A DNA stretch of 15,287 nucleotides from Rhodobacteraceae bacterium UBA1957 (GTDB lineage: Bacteria > Pseudomonadota > Alphaproteobacteria > Rhodobacterales > Rhodobacteraceae), in NCBI GenBank assembly GCA_002336405.1, contig DDEJ01000034.1, positions 21,284 to 36,570 on the forward strand. Reading direction: 5' to 3'. Shown piece by piece: positions 1 to 7,440 of the stretch. The translations under genes and the position numbers were made by a program. The notes under the pieces were generated by a model. That model made no database searches and had not been told where the DNA came from. It worked only from the letters and a program-made list of their open reading frames with translations. The stretch's first letter is position 1. Every line of letters starts with the position of its first letter.

Positions 1-125
1 TCTTGGCGCCTCTTTCAAATCCAGAACTGTCTGAATGGCGACCAGTGGACCGCTGTTAGCCCAATGTAGCTGCAAGTCTGGCGGTAGTAGTTAATAAGTT
101 GTTTAGGACAGTTTGTTGTACCGGA

Positions 126-1721
126 TCAGATTGCAGCCGCTTTCACATCGTCTTGGATATAGGGCAGATACTGAGCAAAGTTATCGGCGAACATTTTCAC
201 AAGTTTGGTGGCTTGAGTGTCATACTCGGCGCTGTCATCCCAAGTGCGACGCGGCGATAGTAACACTTCTGCTACTCCAGGGGCGGTCACGGGCACTTCA
301 AAGCCAAAATTTTCGTCCTTGCGAAACTCGACTTTAGACAGAGATCCATCCAATGCCGCAGTGAGCAGGGCACGGGTAGCCCGGATGGGCATCCGTGATC
401 CGGTCCCATAGGCGCCACCCGTCCAACCGGTATTCACCAACCAGCAGGTTGCGCCATGCGCACTGATTTTATCACGCAATAAATTCCCATAGATTTCGGG
501 ACGCCGCGGCATAAATGGCGCCCCAAAACAGGTTGAAAACGTTGGCTCGGGTTCTGTGATACCGCGTTCGGTACCAGCAATTTTAGAGGTAAAGCCGGAC
601 AAAAAGTGATACATGGCTTGGGCGGGGGTCAGTCGGGCGATCGGAGGCATGACACCAAACGCATCGCAGGTCAGCATGATAATATTTTTTGGATGCCCGC
701 CTAACGCGTCTTCGGAGGCGTTAGAAATATAGTGCATGGGATAGGCGCAACGCATATTTGCAGTCAGGCTGTCATCTTTGAAATTTAGTTCTTTCGTCAC
801 CGGATCGAACACCATGTTTTCAATCACGGTCGCAAATTTATTGGTGGTTGCATAAATCTCAGGCTCTGCCTCGGGGTTGAGGTTGATGGTCTTGGCATAG
901 CACCCACCTTCAAAATTGAACGTGCCCCGCTCTGACCAGCCGTGTTCGTCATCGCCGATCAACGTGCGCGCGGGGTCGGCTGAGAGTGTTGTTTTACCCG
1001 TGCCACTGAGGCCAAAGAAAATCGCTGTGTCTACCGGGTTGTCCGTGGCATGGTTGGCCGAGCAGTGCATCGGCATGACACCAACCTCTGGCAATAGGTA
1101 ATTCAACAACGTAAAGACGCATTTTTTATTTTCACCGGCATATTCTGTTCCTCCGATCAGGATCATTTTTTCGGCAAAGTTCATCGCTATTACGGTTTCA
1201 CTGCGACAATCATGTCGCTTGGGGTCAGCTTTGAAGCTTGGGCAGTTGATCACTGTATAGTCGGCGGTGAATTCCGCTAGGTCTTCGGCGTCCGGGCGGC
1301 GCAAAAGGTGACGGATGAACAGACCGTGCCAAGCCAGTTCGGTGATCATGCGCATGCTGATCGCATGCTGCGCATCCGCCCCGGCCACAAGATCTTGAAC
1401 GCTGTATTCGCGGCCTTTCATATGCTCGAACATATCATCTTTCAGTCTGCGAAAGCCGTCTTGTGTCATCTTGGCGTTATTGTCCCACCAAATGGTGTCG
1501 TTGACGTCGGGTGTCACGACAACATGCTTGTCTTTTGGGGAGCGGCCAGTAAATTTTCCGGTTGAGACCAGCACCGTGCCCCCCTGACCCAACTCGGCTT
1601 CTCCGCGTTTGATTGCCAGTTCAACCAAGGCAGGTTCCGTCAGATTATAGTGTATTTTTCCAAGACCTTTGAGGCCCTGTGCCTCTAGTGTGAACTTTGG
1701 GTTTACCCGTCCAATTGTCAT
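126..1721 (-). CDS. pckA: Phosphoenolpyruvate carboxykinase (ATP)
   Basis: Cytosolic ATP-dependent PEP carboxykinase. It converts oxaloacetate and ATP to PEP, ADP and CO2, the first committed step of gluconeogenesis from organic acids. From the ATG at 1721 the protein is 531 residues, normal for the family. Visible motifs are the substrate-binding TGRSPKDK (about 58-65), the P-loop [11 protein letters not shown] (about 237-247) and the kinase-2/metal site LIGDDEHGW (about 254-262). A TTG two codons upstream (1727) is also in frame, but the ATG at 1721 has GGAG seven bases ahead and fits the usual N-terminus, so it is preferred. The gene is divergent from chvI across a shared AT-rich region. 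In Agrobacterium pckA is acid-inducible through ChvG-ChvI, so control by the neighbouring two-component system is plausible here but not shown. The 125 bp downstream, to the window edge, show no convincing terminator. Confidence 0.97.
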   Translation of the reverse strand: MTIGRVNPKFTLEAQGLKGLGKIHYNLTEPALVELAIKRGEAELGQGGTVLVSTGKFTGRSPKDKHVVVTPDVNDTIWWDNNAKMTQDGFRRLKDDMFEHMKGREYSVQDLVAGADAQHAISMRMITELAWHGLFIRHLLRRPDAEDLAEFTADYTVINCPSFKADPKRHDCRSETVIAMNFAEKMILIGGTEYAGENKKCVFTLLNYLLPEVGVMPMHCSANHATDNPVDTAIFFGLSGTGKTTLSADPARTLIGDDEHGWSERGTFNFEGGCYAKTINLNPEAEPEIYATTNKFATVIENMVFDPVTKELNFKDDSLTANMRCAYPMHYISNASEDALGGHPKNIIMLTCDAFGVMPPIARLTPAQAMYHFLSGFTSKIAGTERGITEPEPTFSTCFGAPFMPRRPEIYGNLLRDKISAHGATCWLVNTGWTGGAYGTGSRMPIRATRALLTAALDGSLSKVEFRKDENFGFEVPVTAPGVAEVLLSPRRTWDDSAEYDTQATKLVKMFADNFAQYLPYIQDDVKAAAI

Positions 1722-1883
1722 CTGCAAGCTCCTGCTGACTTGGTCTTTTCTATCGCAAAATCAGGCTCAAGTGCAGACCCTAATCCAACCTTTGAAAGTT
1801 GATAACATGTGTATTTGACAGATGAACAGGGCACATTCACACCGTTAGCGCAACCAAATGAAATTAACTTGGCTGCGGTTTCT

Positions 1884-1895
1884 TTGACGCGTCAA
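1884..1895. promoter_or_regulatory. Perfect 12-bp palindrome TTGACGCGTCAA
   Basis: A perfect dyad, TTGACGCGTCAA, sits mid-way in the pckA/chvI intergenic region, about 160 bp before chvI and about 160 bp before pckA. It could be an operator for a dimeric regulator. Its halves also resemble TTGAC -35 elements, but no matching -10 hexamer sits at a normal distance on either strand. The regulator is unknown. Confidence 0.3.
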
Positions 1896-2002
1896 GAATG
1901 GGCAAGATTTACTTTTTAGGTGATAAGATTGCAAAGCTGAGTATGAAACTACAATATAATTCTCAGTTAAGGATTGATTATAATTAAAAGAATGATATAT
2001 AC

Positions 2003-2030
2003 TAAAGTAACTTATTAGTAATACTTAGTA
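2003..2030 (+). promoter_or_regulatory. Phased AGTA direct repeats upstream of chvI
   Basis: AGTA occurs at 2006, 2017 and 2027, that is at 11- and 10-base spacing; the last two copies are both within TTAGTA. One-turn spacing of direct repeats is the usual layout for OmpR/PhoB-family regulators such as ChvI. The site ends 14 bases before the chvI start codon and lies downstream of both TATAAT hexamers, so autoregulation is a possible role. This is inference from spacing and position only. Confidence 0.3.
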
Positions 2031-2044
2031 GGATATTATATCGT

Positions 2045-2752
2045 ATGGCTAGAATCGCATTGGTAGATGATGATCGTAATATTTTAACCTCTGTCAAAAT
2101 GACTTTGGAGGGTGAAGGGTTTGAAATTGACACCTATAGCGACGGGCAGTGTGCGCTGGAGGCGTTTCATCGCAAACAGCCCGATGTCGTCGTGTTGGAT
2201 ATCAAAATGCCCAGAATGGATGGGATAGATCTACTGCAAAAAATGCGCCCGAAAATTTCGAGCCCAGTGATCTTCCTCACATCTAAGGATGACGAAATAG
2301 ATGAGGTTCTTGGCCTGCGTATGGGCGCAGATGATTATATTAAAAAGCCCTTTTCACAGCGTCTTTTGGTGGCGCGTATTCAGGCGTTGTTACGCCGGAA
2401 GGCGCAGTTTTCTGACAGCCTTGAGACGGGTGAAAAAGAGCGGCATCTGTTAGAGAGAGGGGCTTTGACGATGGATCCGATGCGCCACGCTGTCACTTGG
2501 AAGGAAAGCGAAGTCTCCTTGACTGTCACAGAGTTCCTTTTGTTACAGGCTTTGGCGCAACGGCCTGGGTTTGTGAAAAGTCGCGACCAATTGATGGATG
2601 TGGCTTATGATGATCAAATTTATGTTGATGACCGAACTATAGACAGTCATATCAAACGGTTGCGCAAGAAAATGCGTGCTGCAGACTCTCAATTTTGCGG
2701 GATCGAAACATTGTATGGAATCGGGTATCGTTATTCTGACCGTTTGGCATAA
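2045..2752 (+). CDS. chvI: Response regulator ChvI, OmpR family
   Basis: DNA-binding response regulator of the ChvG-ChvI two-component system, which in alphaproteobacteria responds to acid and envelope stress. The 235-residue protein has an N-terminal receiver domain with the acidic pocket VDDD (7-10), phospho-acceptor Asp52 in [11 protein letters not shown], switch Thr79 and Lys101 before Pro102. A winged-helix DNA-binding domain covers roughly 140-232, with the recognition region around [14 protein letters not shown]. The start ATG has a modest AGGA 11 bases upstream, in a very AT-rich leader. It is followed after 107 bp by its cognate kinase. Its position beside pckA and before hprK matches the arrangement known in Rhizobiales and Rhodobacterales. 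The name rests on this context plus sequence; the family alone would only support OmpR-type regulator. Confidence 0.93.
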   Translation: MARIALVDDDRNILTSVKMTLEGEGFEIDTYSDGQCALEAFHRKQPDVVVLDIKMPRMDGIDLLQKMRPKISSPVIFLTSKDDEIDEVLGLRMGADDYIKKPFSQRLLVARIQALLRRKAQFSDSLETGEKERHLLERGALTMDPMRHAVTWKESEVSLTVTEFLLLQALAQRPGFVKSRDQLMDVAYDDQIYVDDRTIDSHIKRLRKKMRAADSQFCGIETLYGIGYRYSDRLA

Positions 2753-2768
2753 ACATTGTTGCAGCTTG

Positions 2769-2808
2769 CGCTGGCACACCAGTGACAGCCCTGTAAGGTT
2801 TGTACCTT
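2769..2808 (+). other. Two small hairpins in the chvI-chvG spacer
   Basis: The 107-bp gap between the two genes contains CTGG-CACA-CCAG (2771-2782, extendable by a G-U and a C-G pair to 2769-2784) and AAGGT-TTGT-ACCTT (2795-2808). Neither is followed by a U-run, so they are not classical terminators. They could be RNA processing or stability elements setting different levels of regulator and kinase. Stems this short can also arise by chance. Confidence 0.25.
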
Positions 2809-2859
2809 TAAGACCCAGCAGACCGTTTCAGTGGCTGAAGAAAAGTTCAATCTATCGAA

Positions 2860-4485
2860 ATGACTGAGCAGATTAACCCCAGCCGTGGCCGGTGGCAGCG
2901 CCATTGGATTGGCACAGTATCACCGCTGGCCCGTCGGATTCTTAGTTTCAATTTGATGGCACTTGGCGTGTTGGTCGGGTGTGTTCTATGGACTTATGAT
3001 ACGGACGGTTGGTCTGGATTGGGCAGTGACATACGGCTGCTGTCCGAAGCTGAGGTGATCACAGAGACGATTGAAAAGCAGTTTTCAGACCAAAATTCTG
3101 CACTGGACCCGCAGGAAATCGGCGCTGTCACTCGAGATGTATTGCGCGGTCTTAGGTTGCGTAAAGGTCTTACGATCGGGCTTTTCTCTCCTGATTTGGT
3201 TTGGTTGTCCGGTGCCGAAGGGTCGCAAACCCCTCCTGCGATGTCTGAGGCATCTGTAAGGGGTAAGCCAACGCGGATTTTATCATTTTTGAAGTTGGGT
3301 TCAGAACTTTTTCACCAGGCATTTTTTCCACCGCGCCCAGAACTGCTTTCGCTCAGGGAATATATGACGTTTGCCGCTGGGGCCTCAGAGGGTGGCGGGG
3401 TGCGCCATCATGGCGACTTTTTATCTAATCAGGGGCCAATCGCATTGGCCAGTAGTGAGATCGTTCATGATGGATCTGTGGTTGGTGTTTTGGCGATCAT
3501 CGAGAGCACCGCAGATGTGGTGCAGCACCGAGCTTATGAACTCGAAAAATTATTACAGATTTTTGTAATATCGATTCCTGTAGTGCTGGCCCTGAGTGTT
3601 TATCTTGCCTCAACAATTTCGACGCCAATTTCCACTTTGGCCGAAGCGATGGAGACGCGTGGAAACCTAGAGGGAGGCAATGGATTAAACTCGCGGATGG
3701 AAATACCCGATTTGAGCGGGCGACCCGATGAAATAGGTCGTTTATCCAGTGCATTGCGGGCTATGGTCACCGCCTTATATGATCGCATTGACGCCAATGA
3801 GAGATTTGCAACAGATGTTGCCCATGAAATTAAAAACCCACTGGCATCTTTACGGTCAGCTGTAGGCGCTATGGCGATTGCCAAACCGGGTTCGCAGCGT
3901 CAAGAACTTCTTGATGTGATAGACCACGATGTACGCCGATTGGACCGGTTGCTCAGTGACATTTCTAACGCCTCACGGCTTGAGAGTGACTTGGTCAAAG
4001 AACAGGAAAAGGCATTTGAACTGGGCCCCATGAGTGTGGTCCTGTCACAATATCTTGCTGAACAAGCGGCTCAAAAAGGGGTTGAATTGGTGACAGACTT
4101 TCCCGATCAGACAATCACTCTTGTTGGCTTGGAGGAGCGTTTGGCGCAGGTGTTTGTTAACTTGATTACCAATGCGATCAGTTTTTGCAGTTTTGGCGGC
4201 ACCATACGCTTCTGGGCGCGCCAGTGCGAAGATCGGGTCTTGATTGTGGTGGAAGACACTGGGCCGGGCCTGTCAGATGACTCTTTGCTAAAAATCTTTG
4301 ATCGCTTTTATTCTGACCGTCCAGCCAGCGACTTTGGTAATCATTCAGGCCTTGGTCTTGCTATTTCCAAACAGATTGTTGAGGCTCATCGCGGCGTTGT
4401 TTGGGCTGAGAATATTCGCCCGGTTGATGCTGACAGAACTGTGCCGTCGCAGGGTGCCCGCTTTGTCGTTGGGCTGCCAATTTGA
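2860..4485 (+). CDS. chvG: Sensor histidine kinase ChvG
   Basis: Inner-membrane sensor kinase, the partner of ChvI. Order of parts in 541 residues: a basic cytoplasmic N-terminus; membrane segment about 27-47; a periplasmic sensor region of about 180 residues; second membrane segment about 231-252; HAMP linker about 253-310; the HisKA dimerisation/phospho-acceptor helix with AHEIKNP, His322 being the phosphorylated residue; and the HATPase domain with N-box VFVNLITNAI (431-440), D-box EDTGPG (465-470), the F-box region KIFDRFY (478-484) and G-box SGLGLAI (496-502). All catalytic motifs are intact. The in-frame stop at 2836 leaves ATG 2860 as the natural start, with only a weak purine-rich AAGAAAAG ahead. 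The hprK start lies 12 bases after the stop, so the two are co-transcribed. In rhizobia the periplasmic repressor ExoR controls ChvG; no exoR-like gene is in this window. Confidence 0.93.
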   Translation: MTEQINPSRGRWQRHWIGTVSPLARRILSFNLMALGVLVGCVLWTYDTDGWSGLGSDIRLLSEAEVITETIEKQFSDQNSALDPQEIGAVTRDVLRGLRLRKGLTIGLFSPDLVWLSGAEGSQTPPAMSEASVRGKPTRILSFLKLGSELFHQAFFPPRPELLSLREYMTFAAGASEGGGVRHHGDFLSNQGPIALASSEIVHDGSVVGVLAIIESTADVVQHRAYELEKLLQIFVISIPVVLALSVYLASTISTPISTLAEAMETRGNLEGGNGLNSRMEIPDLSGRPDEIGRLSSALRAMVTALYDRIDANERFATDVAHEIKNPLASLRSAVGAMAIAKPGSQRQELLDVIDHDVRRLDRLLSDISNASRLESDLVKEQEKAFELGPMSVVLSQYLAEQAAQKGVELVTDFPDQTITLVGLEERLAQVFVNLITNAISFCSFGGTIRFWARQCEDRVLIVVEDTGPGLSDDSLLKIFDRFYSDRPASDFGNHSGLGLAISKQIVEAHRGVVWAENIRPVDADRTVPSQGARFVVGLPI

Positions 4486-4497
4486 AGGAAAGAGGGG

Positions 4498-4914
4498 ATG
4501 GAGCAAACAATTCTTCACGCTAGTGCTATCAGTTGTGCTGGCAGAGCTGTTGTGTTCACAGGGCCATCTGGAAGTGGTAAAAGTGGCATGGCCTTGGAGA
4601 TGATGGCGCTTGGTGGTCTTTTGGTATCTGATGACAGGACCGTTGTGACCTTGGAGCAGGGCAGGGTATATGTATCGGCACCTGTGGCAATCAGGGGATT
4701 GATTGAGGCGCGGGGCGTGGGCATTCTATCTGCCCAATCTGTTGGACCGGTTGCAGTATCCCTCGTGGTGGATATGTCGATGATCGAAACCGCCAGAATG
4801 CCCCCTGAACGAGAGATTATCATTTTGGCACAATCTTTGCCCTTACTTTACAATGTTGAGAGCCGCTATTTCCCAGCGGCAATTTTGCAATACCTTCGGC
4901 AGGGCCTGGTTTGA
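4498..4914 (+). CDS. hprK: Short HPr kinase/phosphorylase (C-terminal domain only)
   Basis: Bifunctional HPr(Ser) kinase/phosphorylase acting on Ser46 of the HPr encoded four genes downstream. At 138 residues it is less than half the length of the Firmicute enzyme (about 310) and lacks the N-terminal domain, as is normal in alphaproteobacteria. The Walker A loop GPSGSGKS is at 22-29, the acidic segment LVSDDR at 42-47, and the HprK signature IRGLIEARGVGIL at about 65-77. A strong Shine-Dalgarno (GGAAAGAGGGG) lies in the 12-base gap after chvG, and rapZ follows after 12 bases. In Sinorhizobium meliloti HPrK together with HPr and ManX affects succinate-mediated catabolite repression; a similar carbon-control role is likely here but inferred. 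Confidence 0.93.
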   Translation: MEQTILHASAISCAGRAVVFTGPSGSGKSGMALEMMALGGLLVSDDRTVVTLEQGRVYVSAPVAIRGLIEARGVGILSAQSVGPVAVSLVVDMSMIETARMPPEREIIILAQSLPLLYNVESRYFPAAILQYLRQGLV

Positions 4915-4926
4915 TAAGGACGTTAT

Positions 4927-5826
4927 ATGGCGCAGAATGTCCGTCGTTTACTCTTGGTGACAGGCCCTTCTGGGGCTGGGCGGACAACTGCGACAAATGC
5001 CTTGGAAGATTTGGGATACGAAGCGATCGATAATATCCCGCTTAGTCTTGTTCCAAATGTGATTGAGCAGCAATTAGACAAATCATTGGCTTTGGTAATT
5101 GATGCGCGCAACCGTGACTTTTCGGTCGCGGCTTTTCTGACGTTGCTTGGACGTTTGCGGCAAATGTCACTTGCTTGGCCTGAAATCTTATATCTTGACT
5201 GTCGCACCGATATTTTACTGCGCCGCTTTTCGGAAACCCGCCGCCGGCACCCTATGGCACCAGAGGATCATCCCAGTCTAGGGATCGGGCGCGAGATGGC
5301 ACTTTTGGCACCGATTAAAGCACAGGCTGATTTTATTATCGACAGTTCGGATTTAACCCCCCACGACCTTAAAAAAGACATCGCAGGCTGGTTTGCGACT
5401 GGTGAAGCAGTACCGCTGACGCTGTCTTTGCAATCGTTTTCTTATAAAAAGGGTCTGCCGCGGGATGTCGATATGGTATTGGACTGTCGGTTTTTGAAAA
5501 ATCCACATTGGGAGCAGGAATTGCGCCCTCTCAATGGTCTAGATGCCGCTGTTGTAAACTATATCCAAAGTGATCTACGTTATGGAGAGTTTTTCCAGCG
5601 CAGCCTTGAACTGATCCAGTTTTTGTTACCCGCCTATCAGGATGAGGGTAAGTCACACCTTTCTGTTGGTCTGGGGTGTACAGGGGGCCGGCATCGCTCG
5701 GTTGTTGTTGCCGCAAATTTAGAACAGGCCCTTGCACAATGGGGCGGAGCGGTGTCAATAAGGCACCGAGAAATAATACAAAATGTTGGGTCTGTTGTGG
5801 ATCGGACAGATTGGCCAGCACAATAA
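4927..5826 (+). CDS. rapZ: RNase adapter protein RapZ (YvcJ family)
   Basis: Member of the RapZ/YvcJ P-loop family. In E. coli RapZ binds small RNAs GlmY/GlmZ, senses glucosamine-6-phosphate and guides RNase E; whether that role holds in alphaproteobacteria is not established. The 299-residue protein has an N-terminal nucleotide-binding domain with GPSGAGRTT at 13-21 and the family segment LEDLGYEAIDNIPL (26-39), and a C-terminal domain with the conserved GCTGGRHRSV at 250-259. The Walker A lysine is replaced by arginine (Arg19), so nucleotide binding may be altered, while the C-terminal signature is intact. AAGGA lies just upstream of the ATG. The gene sits between hprK and manX with short gaps, so it is part of the PTS-related operon. 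Family assignment is sure; function is less so. Confidence 0.93.
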   Translation: MAQNVRRLLLVTGPSGAGRTTATNALEDLGYEAIDNIPLSLVPNVIEQQLDKSLALVIDARNRDFSVAAFLTLLGRLRQMSLAWPEILYLDCRTDILLRRFSETRRRHPMAPEDHPSLGIGREMALLAPIKAQADFIIDSSDLTPHDLKKDIAGWFATGEAVPLTLSLQSFSYKKGLPRDVDMVLDCRFLKNPHWEQELRPLNGLDAAVVNYIQSDLRYGEFFQRSLELIQFLLPAYQDEGKSHLSVGLGCTGGRHRSVVVAANLEQALAQWGGAVSIRHREIIQNVGSVVDRTDWPAQ

Positions 5827-5841
5827 GTCGGAGTGGCTAGC

Positions 5842-6234
5842 GTGATAGGGATAGTGATCGTAGCACATGGTGGATTGGCCAAAGAATATTTGGCCGCGAT
5901 TGAACATGTCTTTGGCGCGCAACCGGGTTTGCGAGCGATTTCATTCGAACCTGATCACAACAGGGCTGATAAGCAAAAAGAAATTTGCGCCGCTGCAGAT
6001 TATGTTGATGAGGGGGATGGTGTCATAATCGTAACAGATATGTTTGGCAGCTCGCCATCAAACCTCAGCCTGACCGCCTGTGCACCGTCGGACCGCAGGA
6101 TTATCTATGGGGCCAATTTACCAATGCTCCTTAAATTGACCAAAAGTCGTTCAAAATCTGTGGCAGATGCTGTGGAAAAGGCTCTTGAAGCTGGCCGAAA
6201 GTATATTGATAGCCAAAACATTTCAATAGATTAG
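5842..6234 (+). CDS. manX: PTS EIIA component, mannose family
   Basis: Cytosolic EIIA of the mannose family, accepting phosphate from His15-phosphorylated HPr. It has no sugar permease partner here, so it is regulatory, as in the incomplete PTS of other alphaproteobacteria. From GTG 5842 it is 130 residues starting MIGIVIVAHGGLA, the family's usual N-terminus; phospho-acceptor His9 matches His10 of E. coli ManX and Asp66 in TDMFGSSPSN matches its active-site Asp. A GTG nine bases upstream (5833) is in frame, but GGAG directly abuts it and lies eight bases before 5842, so 5842 is chosen. The rapZ stop is 15 bases upstream and ptsH starts 7 bases downstream. Confidence 0.93.
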   Translation: MIGIVIVAHGGLAKEYLAAIEHVFGAQPGLRAISFEPDHNRADKQKEICAAADYVDEGDGVIIVTDMFGSSPSNLSLTACAPSDRRIIYGANLPMLLKLTKSRSKSVADAVEKALEAGRKYIDSQNISID

Positions 6235-6241
6235 GATTATT

Positions 6242-6511
6242 ATGCCCTCGTACACACTGAAGATTCTTAATGAAAAAGGGCTACATGCGCGCGCTTCCGC
6301 TAAACTTGTAGAGGTTGTGGAGGGATTTGATGCAACCGCAGAGATATCCAAGGATGGTTTGGACGCCTCTGGGGATTCGATTATGGGGCTTTTAATGTTG
6401 GCAGCGTCCATTGGAACGACTATTGAGGTTTTGACTTCCGGACCGGATGCGACGGCTCTTGGTGACGCAATAGGGCAATTGGTTGCTGACAAGTTTGGCG
6501 AAGAGTATTGA
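6242..6511 (+). CDS. ptsH: HPr phosphocarrier protein
   Basis: Small phosphocarrier of the PTS, 89 residues. His15 lies in GLHARAS, the site phosphorylated by enzyme I, and Ser46 in GDSIMGL, the site phosphorylated by HprK; both are present and the numbering equals that of Bacillus HPr. AGGA sits about 6 bases before the ATG, and the gap from manX is 7 bases. With manX and hprK it forms a complete downstream arm of a regulatory PTS; the enzyme I (PtsP/PtsI) that would feed it is not in this window. Having both phosphorylation sites lets it integrate PEP-dependent and ATP-dependent signals. Confidence 0.96.
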   Translation: MPSYTLKILNEKGLHARASAKLVEVVEGFDATAEISKDGLDASGDSIMGLLMLAASIGTTIEVLTSGPDATALGDAIGQLVADKFGEEY

Positions 6512-6551
6512 TTCTGGTCGTCGCCGGACCTGTGAAGAGTTAAAGGTGATC

Positions 6552-7436
6552 ATGACCGATCCTGTACAGATGAAACAGTCCGATCGGGTCCAGATTGTTG
6601 CGCCAATCCCTTATGACAAGCGGAATTTGTCCTATGCGGGAACATTTACCAATCCGGGAAAAGCCTTTGCTATTCGGGGCCTTGAATGGATAACTGGCAA
6701 AATACCGCTGTTGCGGTTGGTGCGACGGTTTGAACGTATTGGGCCTGCCTTTGGTCAGGCGTTCTGGGCGCAGGCTTTGGGTTTGATGGGGATCAATCTA
6801 TTAACTCCGCAGTCTCAGATCAATAAAATTCCCCCAACAGGTCCGGTGATTATTGTGGCCAATCATCCGCATGGTTTGGTGGATGGTATGATTTTGGCCG
6901 AATTGATCGGTCGGGTCCGGCAGGATTATAAAATCCTGACGCGGACGCTGTTGACTGGTGTCAAAGAGATCGAAGAGTTTATGATCCCGGTGCCTTTTCC
7001 CCATGAGATCGATGCCCGTGAGAAAAGTCTGGAAATGCGCAATCTTGCGATGACACATCTTGCGGAAAACGGTCTTATCGTATTGTTTCCCTCGGGTGTT
7101 GTGGCCTCGGCAGACACGTATTTTGGGCCCGCAATCGAGGCAGAGTGGAACCCGTTTACTGCTAAAATGATTACCAAATCCGGCGCCAGTGTCGTGCCGG
7201 TCTATTTTCCGGGCCAAAATTCCCGACCTTATCAAATTGCCAGTAAAATTTCGGCGACGGTCCGGCAAGGGCTGTTGCTACACGAGGTTATTCACGCATG
7301 TAACAAGCCTCAGGCCCCAATTGTCGGCGATGTCATCAACCAAGAAAAAATAAGGGAATTCAGCCACAAACCGCGCCAATTGGTGGCTTGGCTCCGAGAA
7401 CATACTTTGGCTTTGCAACAGCATCCCGACGCGTGA
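6552..7436 (+). CDS. Lysophospholipid/glycerol acyltransferase family protein
   Basis: Predicted membrane-associated acyltransferase of the PlsC/LPLAT superfamily, 294 residues. The active-site block is NHPHGLVDG (104-112), the variant seen in the hemolysin/OlsA-like branch instead of the classical NHxxxxD. The phosphate-binding block is FPSGVVA (179-185), and VVPVYFPGQNS (214-224) is a further conserved stretch. The substrate (lysophosphatidate, an ornithine-type lipid precursor or other) cannot be read from sequence. An open frame runs back to a TTG at 6483 inside ptsH, but ATG 6552 has AAAGGTG at good spacing and avoids the overlap, so it is preferred. It lies 40 bp after ptsH and could share its transcript. 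Its stop is only 4 bp from the convergent hbd stop. Confidence 0.85.
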   Translation: MTDPVQMKQSDRVQIVAPIPYDKRNLSYAGTFTNPGKAFAIRGLEWITGKIPLLRLVRRFERIGPAFGQAFWAQALGLMGINLLTPQSQINKIPPTGPVIIVANHPHGLVDGMILAELIGRVRQDYKILTRTLLTGVKEIEEFMIPVPFPHEIDAREKSLEMRNLAMTHLAENGLIVLFPSGVVASADTYFGPAIEAEWNPFTAKMITKSGASVVPVYFPGQNSRPYQIASKISATVRQGLLLHEVIHACNKPQAPIVGDVINQEKIREFSHKPRQLVAWLREHTLALQQHPDA

Positions 7437-7440
7437 TCTT

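Larger units (their letters stand above)
1722..2044. promoter_or_regulatory. Divergent pckA/chvI intergenic control region
   Basis: These 323 bp hold no recognisable gene. The chvI-proximal half (about 1900-2044) is much more AT-rich than the flanking genes and contains two exact TATAAT hexamers on the plus strand (1955-1960 and 1979-1984). Neither has a good TTGACA-like hexamer at 16-18 bp, though TTGCAA lies 20 bp before the first. A perfect 12-bp palindrome sits at 1884-1895 and three phased AGTA repeats at 2006-2030; both are listed separately. No clear pckA promoter could be picked on the minus strand. That this region drives both genes follows from the divergent layout; the exact start sites are unknown. 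Confidence 0.6.

Noticed and set aside
1..125. Possible end of a gene at the left edge
   Set aside because: Short open frames exist on the plus strand (for example to a stop at 67-69), but none carries a recognisable motif; nothing can be supported here.
6483..6551. Upstream TTG start of the acyltransferase overlapping ptsH
   Set aside because: It overlaps HPr codons, uses a rare start, and the ATG at 6552 has a good ribosome site.
6801..7268. Minus-strand open frame of 155 codons within the acyltransferase gene
   Set aside because: Antisense shadow of a gene with clear acyltransferase motifs; no family resemblance or ribosome site.
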